Source: Bacterioplanoides sp. SCSIO 12839
GTDB lineage: Bacteria; Pseudomonadota; Gammaproteobacteria; Pseudomonadales; Oceanobacteraceae
Length of the DNA: 64,000 nt
Assembly: GCF_024397975.1 (NCBI RefSeq)
Contig: NZ_CP073745.1
Coordinates: forward strand, 2,816,501 to 2,880,500
Direction of reading: 5' to 3'
The notes beneath the pieces were generated by a model. It was given only the letters and a program-made list of their open reading frames with translations. It ran no database searches and had not been told where the DNA came from. The first letter of the stretch is position 1. Every line of letters begins with the position of its first letter. Position numbers and translations under genes: made by a program. This document shows, one piece after another, positions 48,023 through 56,481 of the stretch.

Positions 48023-48770
48023 ACATATCGACAGTAAAGACTTTGTTCTCAGCGTTGAAGGCCTGACGGTTTCATTCGATGGTTTTAAAGCCGTTAACGA
48101 TTTATCCCTGTATGTTGAAGAACAGGAAATCCGAGTCATCATCGGTCCGAACGGTGCAGGAAAAACAACAGTGCTTGATTTAATTTGTGGCCGAACCAAA
48201 GCAACCGATGGTTCGATCCGGTTCAAAGGTAAGGAGCTGACCAAATTAAACGAACATCAGATTGTACATGCCGGGGTTGGCCGTAAATTTCAGAACCCAT
48301 CCATTTATGAAGACCTGACGGTTTTTGAAAATCTGGAATTGTCTTACCCCAAAGGACGCAACGTCTGGGGAGCTCTGACTTTTCGCCGGGACCAACAGGT
48401 TATGGATAAAGTTCAGGAAATTGCCGACATGATTTTTCTCGGTGATCAGCTTGATAGCCCAGCCGACTTACTCAGTCATGGGCAGAAACAATGGCTAGAA
48501 ATCGGCATGTTATTAATTCAGGACCCAGAGTTGCTGATGCTGGATGAACCGGTTGCCGGAATGTCGGTTGCTGAACGAAAGCAAACCGCCGATTTATTGC
48601 AGCGAATTACCAAAGACCGTTCCGTTTTAGTGATCGAACACGATATGCAGTTTGTTGCTGATATTGCCGACAGAGTGACGGTTCTGCATCAGGGAAAAGT
48701 ACTCTCCGAAGGTTCGATGGAACGGGTTCAGAACGATCCAAAGGTAATCGAAGTATATCTGGGTCATTAA
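48009..48770 (+). CDS. urtD: amide/urea ABC transporter ATP-binding protein UrtD
   Basis: An ATPase of 253 residues with Walker A GPNGAGKTT, the signature region LSHGQKQWLEIG and Walker B LLMLDEPVAGMS, matching the UrtD group (SHGQ in place of the usual SGGQ). I chose the ATG at 48009 because AGAGGA lies 7 bases upstream; the in-frame start at 47967 is inside urtC with no site. Confidence 0.93.
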   Translation: MLEAKHIDSKDFVLSVEGLTVSFDGFKAVNDLSLYVEEQEIRVIIGPNGAGKTTVLDLICGRTKATDGSIRFKGKELTKLNEHQIVHAGVGRKFQNPSIYEDLTVFENLELSYPKGRNVWGALTFRRDQQVMDKVQEIADMIFLGDQLDSPADLLSHGQKQWLEIGMLLIQDPELLMLDEPVAGMSVAERKQTADLLQRITKDRSVLVIEHDMQFVADIADRVTVLHQGKVLSEGSMERVQNDPKVIEVYLGH

Positions 48771-48780
48771 GGAGAACAGT

Positions 48781-49470
48781 ATGTTTGAGCTATCCAATTA
48801 TGGGGTTGCCTATGGCCAAAGTGACATTATCAGCAACCTTAATTTAACCGTAAAACCGAAAGAAATTGTTGCGATTTTAGGCCGTAACGGCATGGGTAAA
48901 ACGACATTAATGAAGTCATTAATTGGCATGATCCCATCAAAGTCCGGCGAGATCACATTAGATGGTAAATCGATTTCACCGTTAAAAAGTCATGAACGTG
49001 TCAGCGCGGGCATCGGCTTTGTGCCACAGGGGCGTATGATTTTTTCCACCATGACGGTATCTGAAAATATTGAAACTGGCCTGACCAGTACCGGAGAAAC
49101 CCGGATCCCCAGCGACCTGTACAGCTTGTTTCCGGTATTGGATGAAATGAAACAACGCCGTGGTGGAAATCTCTCAGGCGGACAACAACAACAACTGGCC
49201 ATTGCCCGTGCATTAGCCAGTAACCCCAGCGTGTTATTGCTCGACGAACCCACCGAGGGCATCCAACCCTCCATCATCAAAGAAATGGCGCGCACGCTGA
49301 AACAGATACGCACACAACGCGACCTCACCATCATCGTTTCTGAACAGGTTCTGAGTTTTGCACTGGATATGGCAGACCGAATCCTGGTGATAGAGAAAGG
49401 CAACATCGTACTGGATGTTCCGGTTGAAGAAGCCGATCAGGAAATGATCACCAAATATTTATCCGTTTAA
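48781..49470 (+). CDS. urtE: amide/urea ABC transporter ATP-binding protein UrtE
   Basis: A 229-residue ATPase with Walker A GRNGMGKTT, signature LSGGQQQQLAIARAL and Walker B LLLDEPTEGIQPSI, typical of the UrtE group. AAGGAG precedes the start, 10 bases after urtD. With UrtD it powers the importer. Confidence 0.93.
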   Translation: MFELSNYGVAYGQSDIISNLNLTVKPKEIVAILGRNGMGKTTLMKSLIGMIPSKSGEITLDGKSISPLKSHERVSAGIGFVPQGRMIFSTMTVSENIETGLTSTGETRIPSDLYSLFPVLDEMKQRRGGNLSGGQQQQLAIARALASNPSVLLLDEPTEGIQPSIIKEMARTLKQIRTQRDLTIIVSEQVLSFALDMADRILVIEKGNIVLDVPVEEADQEMITKYLSV

Positions 49471-49486
49471 ACATTATTAACACACC

Positions 49487-49501
49487 CGGCATGTTGCCGG
49501 A
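49487..49501 (+). repeat. short hairpin before fmdA ribosome binding site
   Basis: CCGGC/GCCGG around a five-base loop lies immediately upstream of the AGGAG of fmdA. It may tune translation of the enzyme relative to the transporter genes. Confidence 0.45.
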
Positions 49502-49513
49502 AAGGAGTAAGCC

Positions 49514-50749
49514 ATGGCTGATACTATTATCAAAATTGATCTCAATAAGTCTGCTTATGAACATGATAATGTTCATAACCGTTGGCACCCGGATATTCCG
49601 ATGGTCGCTAAGGTTAAACCCGGCGATGATTTTATTGTTGAATGTTTTGACTGGACAGGTGGACAAATTGAGAACAACGATGATGCATCTGATGTACGTG
49701 ATGTCGACTTAAGCCAGGTGCATTTTTTATCCGGCCCAATTGAGGTAGAAGGTGCAGAACCCGGCGATTTGTTAGAAGTGGATATTCTTGATATTGGTGC
49801 TTTTGCTGAACAGCAATGGGGATTTAACGGCTTCTTTTCAAAACAGAATGGCGGTGGTTTTTTAACCGAACACTTTCCGGAAGCACAAAAGTCTATTTGG
49901 GATTTTAATGGTATGTACACCAAATCCCGCCATGTGCCCGGCGTTGAATTTGCCGGTATTTTACACCCGGGGTTAATTGGATGTTTACCCGACCGGAAAA
50001 TGCTCGACACCTGGAACAGCCGTGAAAAAGAACTGTACGATACCGAACCGGATCGTGTCCCTGCACTGGCAACCCTGCCCTATGCAGAAACAGCACACAT
50101 GGGCCGTTTAAAGGGTGATGAGCGTAATAATGCCGCTGCCGAAGGAGCGCGTACCGTACCGCCACGTGAGCATGGCGGTAACTGCGACATTAAGGATTTA
50201 ACCCGCGGTGCCAAAGTGTATTTTCCGGTTTATGTTGATGGCGCCGGATTATCGGTAGGTGATTTGCACTTCAGCCAGGGGGATGGCGAAATTACCTTCT
50301 GCGGTGCCATTGAAATGGCAGGTTGGATTCATATGCGGGTTAATCTGATTAAAGATGGCATGGCCAAATATCAGATCAAAAATCCGATTTTTAAACCCAG
50401 TCCAATGGTTCCGAAATATGATGACTACCTGATCTTCGAAGGTATTTCTGTGGATGAAGACGGCAAGCAGCATTACCTCGATACCAGTGTTGCCTACCGT
50501 CAGGCCTGCCTCAATGCCATCAAATATCTGACCAACTTTGGCTACAGCGAAGCTCAGGGTTACGCCATCATTGGCTGTGCCCCGATTCAGGGGCATATCA
50601 GTGGGGTGGTGGATATCCCGAACTCCTGTGCCACCTTATGGTTGCCCACCGATATCTTTGAGTTTGATGTTCAGCCATCCGCTTCCGGTCCGGTTAAACA
50701 TCTGGATGGTTCGGTTGATATTCCCAAGGCACCGGATATCAATACCTGA
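49514..50749 (+). CDS. fmdA: formamidase
   Basis: A 411-residue enzyme of the FmdA/AmdA acetamidase-formamidase family, which hydrolyses formamide to formate and ammonia. Visible family blocks are HPGLIGCLPD, PPREHGGNCDIKDLTRG, VYVDGAGLSVGDLHFSQGDGE and QGYAIIGCAPIQGHISG. AGGAG precedes the start. It is encoded 43 bases after the importer ATPase, so uptake and hydrolysis are probably coupled. Formamide versus acetamide preference cannot be told from sequence. Confidence 0.93.
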   Translation: MADTIIKIDLNKSAYEHDNVHNRWHPDIPMVAKVKPGDDFIVECFDWTGGQIENNDDASDVRDVDLSQVHFLSGPIEVEGAEPGDLLEVDILDIGAFAEQQWGFNGFFSKQNGGGFLTEHFPEAQKSIWDFNGMYTKSRHVPGVEFAGILHPGLIGCLPDRKMLDTWNSREKELYDTEPDRVPALATLPYAETAHMGRLKGDERNNAAAEGARTVPPREHGGNCDIKDLTRGAKVYFPVYVDGAGLSVGDLHFSQGDGEITFCGAIEMAGWIHMRVNLIKDGMAKYQIKNPIFKPSPMVPKYDDYLIFEGISVDEDGKQHYLDTSVAYRQACLNAIKYLTNFGYSEAQGYAIIGCAPIQGHISGVVDIPNSCATLWLPTDIFEFDVQPSASGPVKHLDGSVDIPKAPDINT

Positions 50750-50786
50750 TCATTAACACCTAATCGTAGCGACAGCTCCGCAACCC

Positions 50787-50821
50787 TGGCGGCATCTTGT
50801 GTACGCAGTGAGATGCCGCCA
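50787..50821 (+). repeat. strong hairpin between fmdA and fmdB
   Basis: TGGCGGCATCT and AGATGCCGCCA are perfect 11-base arms around a 13-base loop, in a 116-base gap. The function is probably mRNA 3'-end protection or attenuation of fmdB. Confidence 0.7.
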
Positions 50822-50865
50822 GTCCCGGAACTGAATTACCTGCTCTTATTAACGGAGAATGGCTC

Positions 50866-51279
50866 ATGCCTTTATACGAATACAAATGCCCGAAACACGG
50901 TGTCTTTCAGGAACTGGCACCCATGAGCGAACACGACCAACCCACTCACTGCCCGCAATGTCAGACCTTATCAGCCAGGGTGATTGTGGTTCCCCCGGAA
51001 ATTGCCAAAGTGCTTAAAGCAACACAACAGGCCGTTGAACGCAATGAAAAAGCACGTGAATCCCCTGACGTAATGACCAGCCAACAGTTTTATGAACGCG
51101 AAGAAGAACGCCGACAGCGCCAAGCGTATCAACAAAAACCCCCTCACGGCTCACATTGTGGCTGTGGGCATAACGGCAGTCATGGCAGCAATGGAGAGAA
51201 GCGCAGAAGCAATCTGATGTATACCGCCGAAGGCAACAAAATGTTTCCCGGCATGCGCCCCTGGATGATCAGTCATTAA
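50866..51279 (+). CDS. fmdB: FmdB family zinc-ribbon protein
   Basis: A 137-residue protein with an N-terminal zinc ribbon (MPLYEYKCPKHGVFQ and HCPQC) and a His/Cys/Gly-rich C-terminal stretch (HGSHCGCGHNGSHGSNG). In Methylophilus FmdB was proposed as a regulator of formamidase; the zinc ribbon could bind nucleic acid or protein. GGAGA precedes the start. It closes the amide locus and converges, with a 4-base overlap, on ogt. Confidence 0.85.
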   Translation: MPLYEYKCPKHGVFQELAPMSEHDQPTHCPQCQTLSARVIVVPPEIAKVLKATQQAVERNEKARESPDVMTSQQFYEREEERRQRQAYQQKPPHGSHCGCGHNGSHGSNGEKRRSNLMYTAEGNKMFPGMRPWMISH

Positions 51280-51848
51280 GCAAATAAAGCTTGCTGATAG
51301 GGTTCGTTCACCTTACTTGTTTTAGAGGGCGTTTCACCGTTAATGGTATGCCCTTCTAACTGCAATAACCTGGCTTTGATTTCAATGCCACCGGCATACC
51401 CCCGTAATGCCCGGTCAGAACCAATCACCCGATGACAGGGAATAATCAGACTGATTGGATTACGGGCATTGGCACTGGCAACTGCGCGCACGGAGCCAGG
51501 GTTACCAAGCGCATCGGCCAGTTGCTGATAACTGCTGAGCTGACCATAAGATATATTTTGTAACGCTCGCCAAACCGCTTGCTGAAATACCGTACCCAAG
51601 GGCTTGATGGGTAAGTCGAACACGACGGTTTCTCCGGCGCAATAACGGCTTAACTGTTGTCGACAGTCATCAACCCACAACGCTTTCTCAATGTTTTGAT
51701 TCACCTGCCCAGGCTGAAAGCGCAAGCTACGAATGACCTGTTCATCACCCCGTACCACGATGTCACCAAACTCCGACGGAACGACCAGGCAAATGCTTCC
51801 CTCCTGCCGGGTTAGCGATGAAGGAGTCTGAGCATGAAGTATCGGCAT
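51276..51848 (-). CDS. ogt: methylated-DNA-protein-cysteine methyltransferase
   Basis: Ogt removes methyl groups from O6-methylguanine by transferring them to its active-site Cys. The product of about 190 residues has the IPCHRVIGSDRALRGYAGG motif with that Cys and the FQQAVWRALQNISYGQLSSYQ helix-turn-helix before it. It lacks the Ada N-terminal zinc domain. I prefer the ATG at 51848 (GGAGCG upstream); an upstream in-frame start at 51902 would add a hydrophobic stretch not typical of the family. Confidence 0.92.
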   Translation of the reverse strand: MPILHAQTPSSLTRQEGSICLVVPSEFGDIVVRGDEQVIRSLRFQPGQVNQNIEKALWVDDCRQQLSRYCAGETVVFDLPIKPLGTVFQQAVWRALQNISYGQLSSYQQLADALGNPGSVRAVASANARNPISLIIPCHRVIGSDRALRGYAGGIEIKARLLQLEGHTINGETPSKTSKVNEPYQQALFA

Positions 51849-52043
51849 AATCAAAAGCGCTCCGCAAAATAATGAAGAAAGAGTAGTGAAAAATAAGAAC
51901 AACTATCATGACAAAAAGAAAATAAACTGCAGTTTTCTGACCATAACGTGACATAACAGCATAATCATGCAACACAAGGCTTTGTGTTGTCATACGCTCA
52001 GAGTATCATCCGCGCCTCTAAGATGTTATTACCAGAGGTAGTC

Positions 52044-52631
52044 ATGCACTCCACCATGTTCGACACCCCTATTCTGAAAACGATCCTGCGTTGGTTTTCA
52101 GTGGTTACACTCAAGTTATTGGGATGGAAAACCGAAGGGGAAATTCCCAAAGACCTGAAGAAATGCGTCATGATTGCCGCCCCTCACACCAGTAACTGGG
52201 ATCTGCCATTCATGTTGTTTGTCGCGTTTAAACTGCGCGCAAGAATCTACTGGATGGGCAAAGAGCAAATATTTAAACCACCATTTAAACGTCTGATGAT
52301 GTGGATGGGAGGTATCCCGGTTGATCGCTCTAAAGCGAACAATATGGTTCAGGCGTCCATTGATGCCATCAACGAGAACGAACAGCTCTTCTTGATTGTG
52401 CCGCCGGAAGGCACACGTTCCAAAGTGACCTACTGGAAAACTGGTTTCTACCACATTGCACACGGTGCTGGTGTACCGATTCTGATGGGCTTTCTGGATT
52501 ACAAAAACAAACGTGGTGGTATCAAAGGCACCTATACAACTACGGGTGAAATTGAAGCGGATATGGAAAAAATCAAAGCCATCTATGCCGAAGTCAGTGG
52601 CAAAAAAGCCGACCAGTACCACAACGATTAA
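52044..52631 (+). CDS. 1-acyl-sn-glycerol-3-phosphate acyltransferase family protein
   Basis: A 195-residue PlsC-like acyltransferase with CVMIAAPHTSNWDLPF (HX4D-type, here HTSNWD), a MGGIPVDRSKANNMV block and PPEGTRSKVTYWKTGFYHIA. The HxxNWD form is seen in a distinct group of small acyltransferases whose acceptor is not well defined. I chose the ATG at 52044 (AGAGG 6 bases upstream) over in-frame starts at 51984 and 52023. Confidence 0.87.
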   Translation: MHSTMFDTPILKTILRWFSVVTLKLLGWKTEGEIPKDLKKCVMIAAPHTSNWDLPFMLFVAFKLRARIYWMGKEQIFKPPFKRLMMWMGGIPVDRSKANNMVQASIDAINENEQLFLIVPPEGTRSKVTYWKTGFYHIAHGAGVPILMGFLDYKNKRGGIKGTYTTTGEIEADMEKIKAIYAEVSGKKADQYHND

Positions 52632-52642
52632 ATCATCACCAG

Positions 52643-52682
52643 ATATCACAGGCTGCGCTTTTGTGTCCTGAGCCTGTGATAT
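52643..52682 (+). terminator. hairpin after the acyltransferase gene
   Basis: ATATCACAGGCT and AGCCTGTGATAT form a perfect 12-pair stem with a 16-base loop, 11 bases after the stop codon. No T-tract follows. Confidence 0.5.
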
Positions 52683-52745
52683 ACTCCCTCTACACCACAT
52701 CCAAACAGCACCCTCAACCTCTGAAACGACACCTTCAACGATCTT

Positions 52746-53552
52746 ATGAGCAAAAAAAAGCGCCGTGATATTCCCCAATATCAGTTACCTATCATTGAAA
52801 CGCACTTTCATCTCGATTACCTGAAAGAAGAAAACCCGGAAGCTATTCTGGCTGCGGCGCGTGATATTGGTGTTGAGCGCTTTATGACGATTGCGGTTCA
52901 GCCAGATAATATGCCCACAGCGCTTGGCCTGGCGGAGCAATTTGACGATGTGTACGCCACTCTTGGTGTTCACCCACATGAAGCCGCTTCATTTGATGAG
53001 TCAGCCGACGCTTATATTCAAACTCATGCCATTAATCCCAAGGTCGTGGCGGTTGGTGAGATTGGCCTGGACTATTTTTATGATCACTGTGATCGCGAAG
53101 TGCAAAAACAAGTATTCAAACGTCAACTGCAACTCGCGATTGACTGTGAATTACCGGTCGTGATTCACACCCGCGAAGCCGATGACGACACCATTAACAT
53201 TCTGCAGGAATATGCGCCGAAAATGCCTAAAAAAGGGGTCGTGCATAGTTTCACGTCGGGTTTGGAGTTAGCCAGCATTGCCGTTGACCTGGGCTTTTGT
53301 TTAGGTATCAACGGCATTGTTACCTTTAATAAAGCCGATAATGTGCGGGAAGTCGTTGCCCAAACGCCACTCGAGAATTTATTACTGGAAACCGACGCGC
53401 CTTATCTTACGCCCGTACCGTATCGGGGTAATGAAAATGCGCCGAAATACCTGCCTTTTATTGCCGAAAAAATCGCAGAAGTGAAAGAGGTAACGGTTGA
53501 ACAAGTGTTGCAACAAACCTATCAGAATTCATTAAATACCTTCTTCAGCTAG
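52746..53552 (+). CDS. TatD family metal-dependent hydrolase
   Basis: A 268-residue TIM-barrel hydrolase with THFHLDYL (metal His pair), VGEIGLDYFYD, PVVIHTREADDDT, GVVHSFTSG and LLETDAPYLTP, all hallmarks of the TatD deoxyribonuclease family. The exact member (TatD, YcfH or YjjV) is not settled by sequence alone. The start has only a weak ribosome binding site. Confidence 0.92.
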   Translation: MSKKKRRDIPQYQLPIIETHFHLDYLKEENPEAILAAARDIGVERFMTIAVQPDNMPTALGLAEQFDDVYATLGVHPHEAASFDESADAYIQTHAINPKVVAVGEIGLDYFYDHCDREVQKQVFKRQLQLAIDCELPVVIHTREADDDTINILQEYAPKMPKKGVVHSFTSGLELASIAVDLGFCLGINGIVTFNKADNVREVVAQTPLENLLLETDAPYLTPVPYRGNENAPKYLPFIAEKIAEVKEVTVEQVLQQTYQNSLNTFFS

Positions 53553-53626
53553 GGCCTGTTAACACTATTCAGATCTTTGCTGCTGGAAGTCAGTCTTTTC
53601 ATGAGCAAGGCATTTGGTTTACCCCG

Positions 53627-55501
53627 CTACAGCCAGAGGGGTAACACTTGTCTCAGTGTCTCTATCTTCAGTGGCTTGGCAATAAAGTCGTTCATACCTG
53701 CTTCGAGACAACGATAGCGAATCTGATCCGTTGTATTAGCGGTACAGGCAATAACAGGAATAGCCAAACCAGCATCGCGTATACGCCGGGTCGTATCAAA
53801 ACCGTCCTGGCCTGGCATATGGCAGTCCATCAGTACCATATCAAAATGATGCTTTTCCACTTTCTGCAAACACGCCTCACCGCTACTGACGGAATCGATT
53901 ACGATACGGGCGAAACTTTTCTGCAGAATTTTTTCGGCCACTTTTAAATTAACCGGATTGTCTTCGACGACTAACACCCGGAACGGACGTAGCGACGCCT
54001 CCGCTTCCGATAAAACCTCCGCAGGCATCACAGTCACTGGGAACTCCACAGAAACGATGGTTCCACCGCCCGGGTTATCTTTAAGTGTTAATGAGCCATC
54101 GAGCATGGTGGAGATATGATGAGTAATGGTCAGGCCAAGTCCCATACCATCATACTTACGACTAAATGAAGAGCTCACCTGAGAAAATGCCGCTAATACA
54201 CTGTCTTTCTGATGATCTGGTATTCCGATACCGGTATCCGTGACGTTAATCACCAAATTGGTTGTACCCGCCTCGGTTTGTGACAGTCGGATATCGACGA
54301 GAATAAACCCATCATTGGTAAATTTAATGGCATTATCAATTAAGTGTCTCAATACCTGGCGAACCAGGGCTGCATCTGTGCATATGGGTGTTTTTTTAGT
54401 AGCTTCATCATAATTAACCACCAGCGAAAGACTGCGTTTCATCGCTACCGTCGCAAACGAAGACATCAATTCTTTTAATGCTTGCTGCAGGTGATGAGCG
54501 ACCGCGCTGACCGACAATTTATTTTTTTCGATATCAGCGACCACCAATACATCTTCGAGCAACTGAGACAGGTGCGACAAAGATTGATCCGCCATGTTTT
54601 TATAATCCTGAAAAGCGGATGCATCGCTTCCGGATTCAAGCAGTTGCAGCGCTCCCATTGCACCATTCAAGGGAGTACGAAATTCATGGCTCATCATCGC
54701 CAGAAAGTCGGTTTTAGCCTGATTGGCCAATTGAGTTTTTTGCTGTTCGTCCAGCAACCTTGCGGTAAATTCCTGCTGTTCCCGGTCAGCTCGTTGCAAC
54801 GATGCGGCCAGTAAATTGGCATTTAACTGAAGTTGCCCAAGCTCAGCACCGTTATCAACAGGCATACGTTCAGTCAATCGACCATCAGCCAGCCCGGTAA
54901 AAAAGACCGCCAATGACTTTAACGACGAAACAATATCAAAGGCGGTTAAATGAGCAATAATCAGCCCCGCCAATACCACCAGCAAACCAACAACAGCAGA
55001 TTGCCAAACAATAGACACCTCCCTCTCCCGGGAAAAGGCCTCTGACATCCCTAACTCAATGGTAGCCAGATATTCCGTCTTTTTTTCTGAATCGGTTATA
55101 TCTGAAAATTCTGAGTATTCATCCAGCGTCTGAAGTTCTCGTGTTATGGCAAACTCCCGGACAAAAATATCCTTTGAATCTAGCTGCTCATAATGCTCAT
55201 CAAGAACCTTTAATAGTTCCTTGTTATCAGCTCCCAGAATGGTGACAGAAACAATATCGGGCTGCTGTAAAACAGAATTAACCAGAGGCTTTAACAGTTG
55301 GTAATTGCCAGAAATAACCGGATATTCAGCTGCAGCCGCAAGGTTCTCAAGCAATACATCCGCCATATTATCGCGGCTATGACGAACATCCTGCCAGCGC
55401 TCAGACATATGAAACAAAGACAACATTAATACTGCCGCGATCGTTGGCAAAGCTGCGACAAGAATAAGCCGCTTGCGGATAGACCATTCATGAAATTTCA
55501 T
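53627..55501 (-). CDS. hybrid sensor histidine kinase
   Basis: A 624-residue membrane sensor. A first helix lies at about residues 13-30, a periplasmic domain at about 31-165, a second helix at about 168-190 and a HAMP-like linker after it. HisKA carries His272 (MSHEFRTPLNG), HATPase shows NAIKFTND, DTGIGIP and GLGLTI, and a C-terminal receiver carries Asp559 (LMDCHMPGQDG). There is no HPt or output domain, so the phosphate must go elsewhere. Its ATG overlaps the stop codon of the upstream binding-protein gene (ATGA), which suggests that the binding protein supplies its signal. Confidence 0.92.
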   Translation of the reverse strand: MKFHEWSIRKRLILVAALPTIAAVLMLSLFHMSERWQDVRHSRDNMADVLLENLAAAAEYPVISGNYQLLKPLVNSVLQQPDIVSVTILGADNKELLKVLDEHYEQLDSKDIFVREFAITRELQTLDEYSEFSDITDSEKKTEYLATIELGMSEAFSREREVSIVWQSAVVGLLVVLAGLIIAHLTAFDIVSSLKSLAVFFTGLADGRLTERMPVDNGAELGQLQLNANLLAASLQRADREQQEFTARLLDEQQKTQLANQAKTDFLAMMSHEFRTPLNGAMGALQLLESGSDASAFQDYKNMADQSLSHLSQLLEDVLVVADIEKNKLSVSAVAHHLQQALKELMSSFATVAMKRSLSLVVNYDEATKKTPICTDAALVRQVLRHLIDNAIKFTNDGFILVDIRLSQTEAGTTNLVINVTDTGIGIPDHQKDSVLAAFSQVSSSFSRKYDGMGLGLTITHHISTMLDGSLTLKDNPGGGTIVSVEFPVTVMPAEVLSEAEASLRPFRVLVVEDNPVNLKVAEKILQKSFARIVIDSVSSGEACLQKVEKHHFDMVLMDCHMPGQDGFDTTRRIRDAGLAIPVIACTANTTDQIRYRCLEAGMNDFIAKPLKIETLRQVLPLWL

Positions 55502-56448
55502 GGAGTAACCTCCATCGAAATCAGCTTTTGTGTTAACGCCTTCTCATCCGGTAATGTCAGATTCAGTGAACGGCCTACCTGTTTGTTATAACGCACATGA
55601 AAGTATGGGTTATAACCTGGCTCAGGCCAGGCCGAAGGCCGTATGACTTCAGACGTTTCTTTTGCTGAGTTCAAGCCCTGCAGTAAAACTTCGCTCAGGC
55701 GTTGCGCAATATCATTAAGATCACTGAATGTTGATGCCAATGCACCGGCTTTAATATAGGAACTGGATGGACCAATTAACGGCTTATTCTGGCGATACGC
55801 CGTGATCAGAATATTTTTAATATTAGCGGAACTGAACAGTTCTGGCTCATAGACTCCAACCAAGGCATCATTATTTTTTAATAAATCCGATAGCGCGCGA
55901 TTAAGGTCGGTGTAATCTTCGATGAAATAGGGCGTTATTACCGAACGACGATCAGTTGAGTGCTGAAGCTGAGATAAATCCGATGAATGTTTTTTGGATA
56001 ACAGCACTCCCAAATCACTGTCACGACCCAGTATTTGTTCGGCCAGTGATAATTGTCGCGATAGCGGTGGTTCAATATAAATAGCTGAGCTCAGATATTC
56101 AGCCGCATTTTCAGCCACATCACGACTGACAAAAACAGCGATCGCAGGAAGATCACGTCGCTGCCAACGCTGCACAACCGGTGCACCCGCCAATACAACG
56201 GCCTGATACCCTTGCAAGCTCATGTCGGGCGCATATACCAGGGAGTCAATCTTGAAGCCCGTTTTTTCTGCAGTGAGATCTGCCAGGTTCTGTACCGACT
56301 TAACAGCTTTATGGCTGATGATGGCAATCTCTTCAGCATAACCAAACGATGGCTGAATCAAGGAGGTAACAGACACTATGACAGTTATCACCAGCCTTCG
56401 CCTTTTTTTTGTCTGCCAACGTCGCAACCAGGCATCCATGCTGAACAT
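55498..56448 (-). CDS. periplasmic ABC-type substrate-binding-like protein
   Basis: A 316-residue exported protein with a signal peptide (about residues 1-38, basic then hydrophobic, ending FGYA). The two-lobed fold resembles the uncharacterised ABC_sub_bind/TrpX family (AVVLAGAPVVQRW, NDALVGVYEPELF, NKPLIGPSSSYIKAGALAS). No ABC permease or ATPase genes are nearby. I chose the ATG at 56448 with GGGAG upstream. It lies 33 bases after the TonB receptor gene and overlaps the kinase gene, so I read it as a periplasmic sensor component rather than a transporter part. Confidence 0.78.
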   Translation of the reverse strand: MFSMDAWLRRWQTKKRRRLVITVIVSVTSLIQPSFGYAEEIAIISHKAVKSVQNLADLTAEKTGFKIDSLVYAPDMSLQGYQAVVLAGAPVVQRWQRRDLPAIAVFVSRDVAENAAEYLSSAIYIEPPLSRQLSLAEQILGRDSDLGVLLSKKHSSDLSQLQHSTDRRSVITPYFIEDYTDLNRALSDLLKNNDALVGVYEPELFSSANIKNILITAYRQNKPLIGPSSSYIKAGALASTFSDLNDIAQRLSEVLLQGLNSAKETSEVIRPSAWPEPGYNPYFHVRYNKQVGRSLNLTLPDEKALTQKLISMEVTP

Positions 56449-56481
56449 AACGGCTCCCTTAATTACCTTCAAAAAGCGGCT

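Noticed and set aside
44486-49470. Annotating the ABC importer as urea-specific
   Set aside because: Family membership alone does not fix the ligand, and the locus has formamidase instead of urease; symbols are kept only for family identity.
52116-52778. 220-codon minus-strand frame opposite the acyltransferase gene
   Set aside because: It mirrors a well-supported acyltransferase and runs into the tatD start; no ribosome binding site or family resemblance.
55498-56448. Reading the binding protein as part of an ABC transporter
   Set aside because: No permease or ATPase gene is adjacent; it is coupled instead to a sensor kinase and a TonB receptor.
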